From JBGPYB01 sp041493035 (GTDB lineage: Bacteria > Acidobacteriota > Vicinamibacteria > Fen-336): a stretch of 7,174 nt of DNA. Positions 7,052 through 7,174 of the stretch are shown here, one piece after another (position 1 is the first letter of the stretch; every line of letters begins with the position of its first letter). Where the stretch lies: contig JBGPYB010000200.1 in NCBI GenBank assembly GCA_041493035.1, positions 1-7,174 on the forward strand. Direction: 5' to 3'. Below the pieces are notes generated by a model that saw nothing but the letters and a program-made list of their open reading frames with translations, had not been told where the DNA came from and made no database searches. A program made the position numbers and the translations under genes.

Positions 7052-7174
7052 TGGGAAGTCCTCGGGGCCATCTCTGGATTGCGTCGCTTTCGCTCTCTCG
7101 GGCGAGGCGTATGTCTCTGATTTTCGGAAAGTGCGAGCTCGACCAGGAGCGCCGGCAGCTCCTTCGGTCGGGGC
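7034..7174 (+). repeat. Right copy of 141-base exact terminal direct repeat
   Basis: Identical to 1-141 with no mismatch seen. The three bases upstream (cga at 7031-7033) supply the sequence context missing at the left end of the window. 141 equals the top default k-mer size of MEGAHIT, so this is probably the overlap of a closed assembly path. The biological source may be a circle, a tandem array or repeated loci collapsed by the assembler. Confidence 0.97.
7111..7174 (+). CDS. 5' end of a second copy of the winged-helix/STAND/WD40 regulator gene (cut by window end)
   Basis: The last 64 bases start with ATG and encode MSLIFGKCELDQERRQLLRS and one further residue, identical to the first 21 residues of the gene at 78. 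This is the part of the 141-base terminal repeat that lies inside the gene. If the sequence is circular this is the same gene seen twice; if it is a tandem array it is the next copy. It should not be counted as an independent gene without knowing which applies. Confidence 0.85.
   Translation, partial: MSLIFGKCELDQERRQLLRSG

Larger units (their letters stand above)
6899..7110. other. Intergenic region between receptor stop and (repeated) regulator start
   Basis: These 212 bases are the only sizeable noncoding stretch once the sequence is closed at the terminal repeat. I see a bulged hairpin after the receptor stop, a small 5-bp hairpin (CTTCC-gttt-GGAAG, 6956-6969), a 16-base imperfect palindrome and a possible promoter. 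The latter part (7034-7110) repeats bases 1-77. I see no tRNA, iterons, AT-rich origin-like segment or convincing small ORF. Confidence 0.7.

Noticed and set aside
1..7174. A self-replicating 7-kb plasmid or phage-like genome with terminal redundancy
   Set aside because: No replication initiator, relaxase, structural, packaging or partition gene and no iterons or AT-rich origin were seen; the repeat length equals a standard assembler k-mer. Circularity remains possible but is not shown.

Overview
The window is GC-rich bacterial DNA that is almost entirely coding. It holds two large genes on the + strand, which look like one operon: a membrane-anchored one-component regulator (winged helix, STAND NTPase, one membrane segment, WD40 repeats; 1316 aa) and an Oar-like TonB-dependent outer-membrane receptor with a carboxypeptidase-regulatory-like N-terminal domain (953 aa). 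Very large nSTAND1-WD40 proteins together with CarboxypepD_reg TonB receptors of this type are typical of Acidobacteriota and are also found in other high-GC soil Gram-negatives. The lineage is inferred from protein style only; there is no rRNA or other marker gene.

Layout: 1-77 is leader and upstream sequence; 78-4028 is the regulator; an 8-base gap carries no more than the spacer of a ribosome binding site; 4037-6898 is the receptor; 6899-7110 is the only real intergenic region, with a hairpin after the receptor stop, an imperfect palindrome and a possible sigma70-type promoter; 7111-7174 is the start of a second copy of the regulator gene.

The first 141 bases are repeated exactly as the last 141 bases (1-141 = 7034-7174). 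The sequence therefore closes on itself with a 7033-base period. It is either a circular molecule, one unit of a head-to-tail tandem array, or an assembly-graph loop. 141 is the largest k-mer in the default list of the MEGAHIT assembler, which makes a closed loop in a de Bruijn graph the simplest technical explanation of the exact repeat length. No replication, mobilisation, partition or integration gene is present, so a self-replicating plasmid is not well supported; a tandem amplification or collapsed repeat seems at least as likely.

How the genes may work together (inference): the regulator would sit in the inner membrane with its DNA-binding and NTPase parts in the cytoplasm and its WD40 propellers in the periplasm, and would be made with the outer-membrane receptor. 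This resembles in logic, but not in parts, the receptor-linked surface signalling of FecA/FecR/FecI, and resembles ToxR/CadC in having a DNA-binding domain joined to a membrane segment. The substrate of the receptor cannot be read from the sequence.
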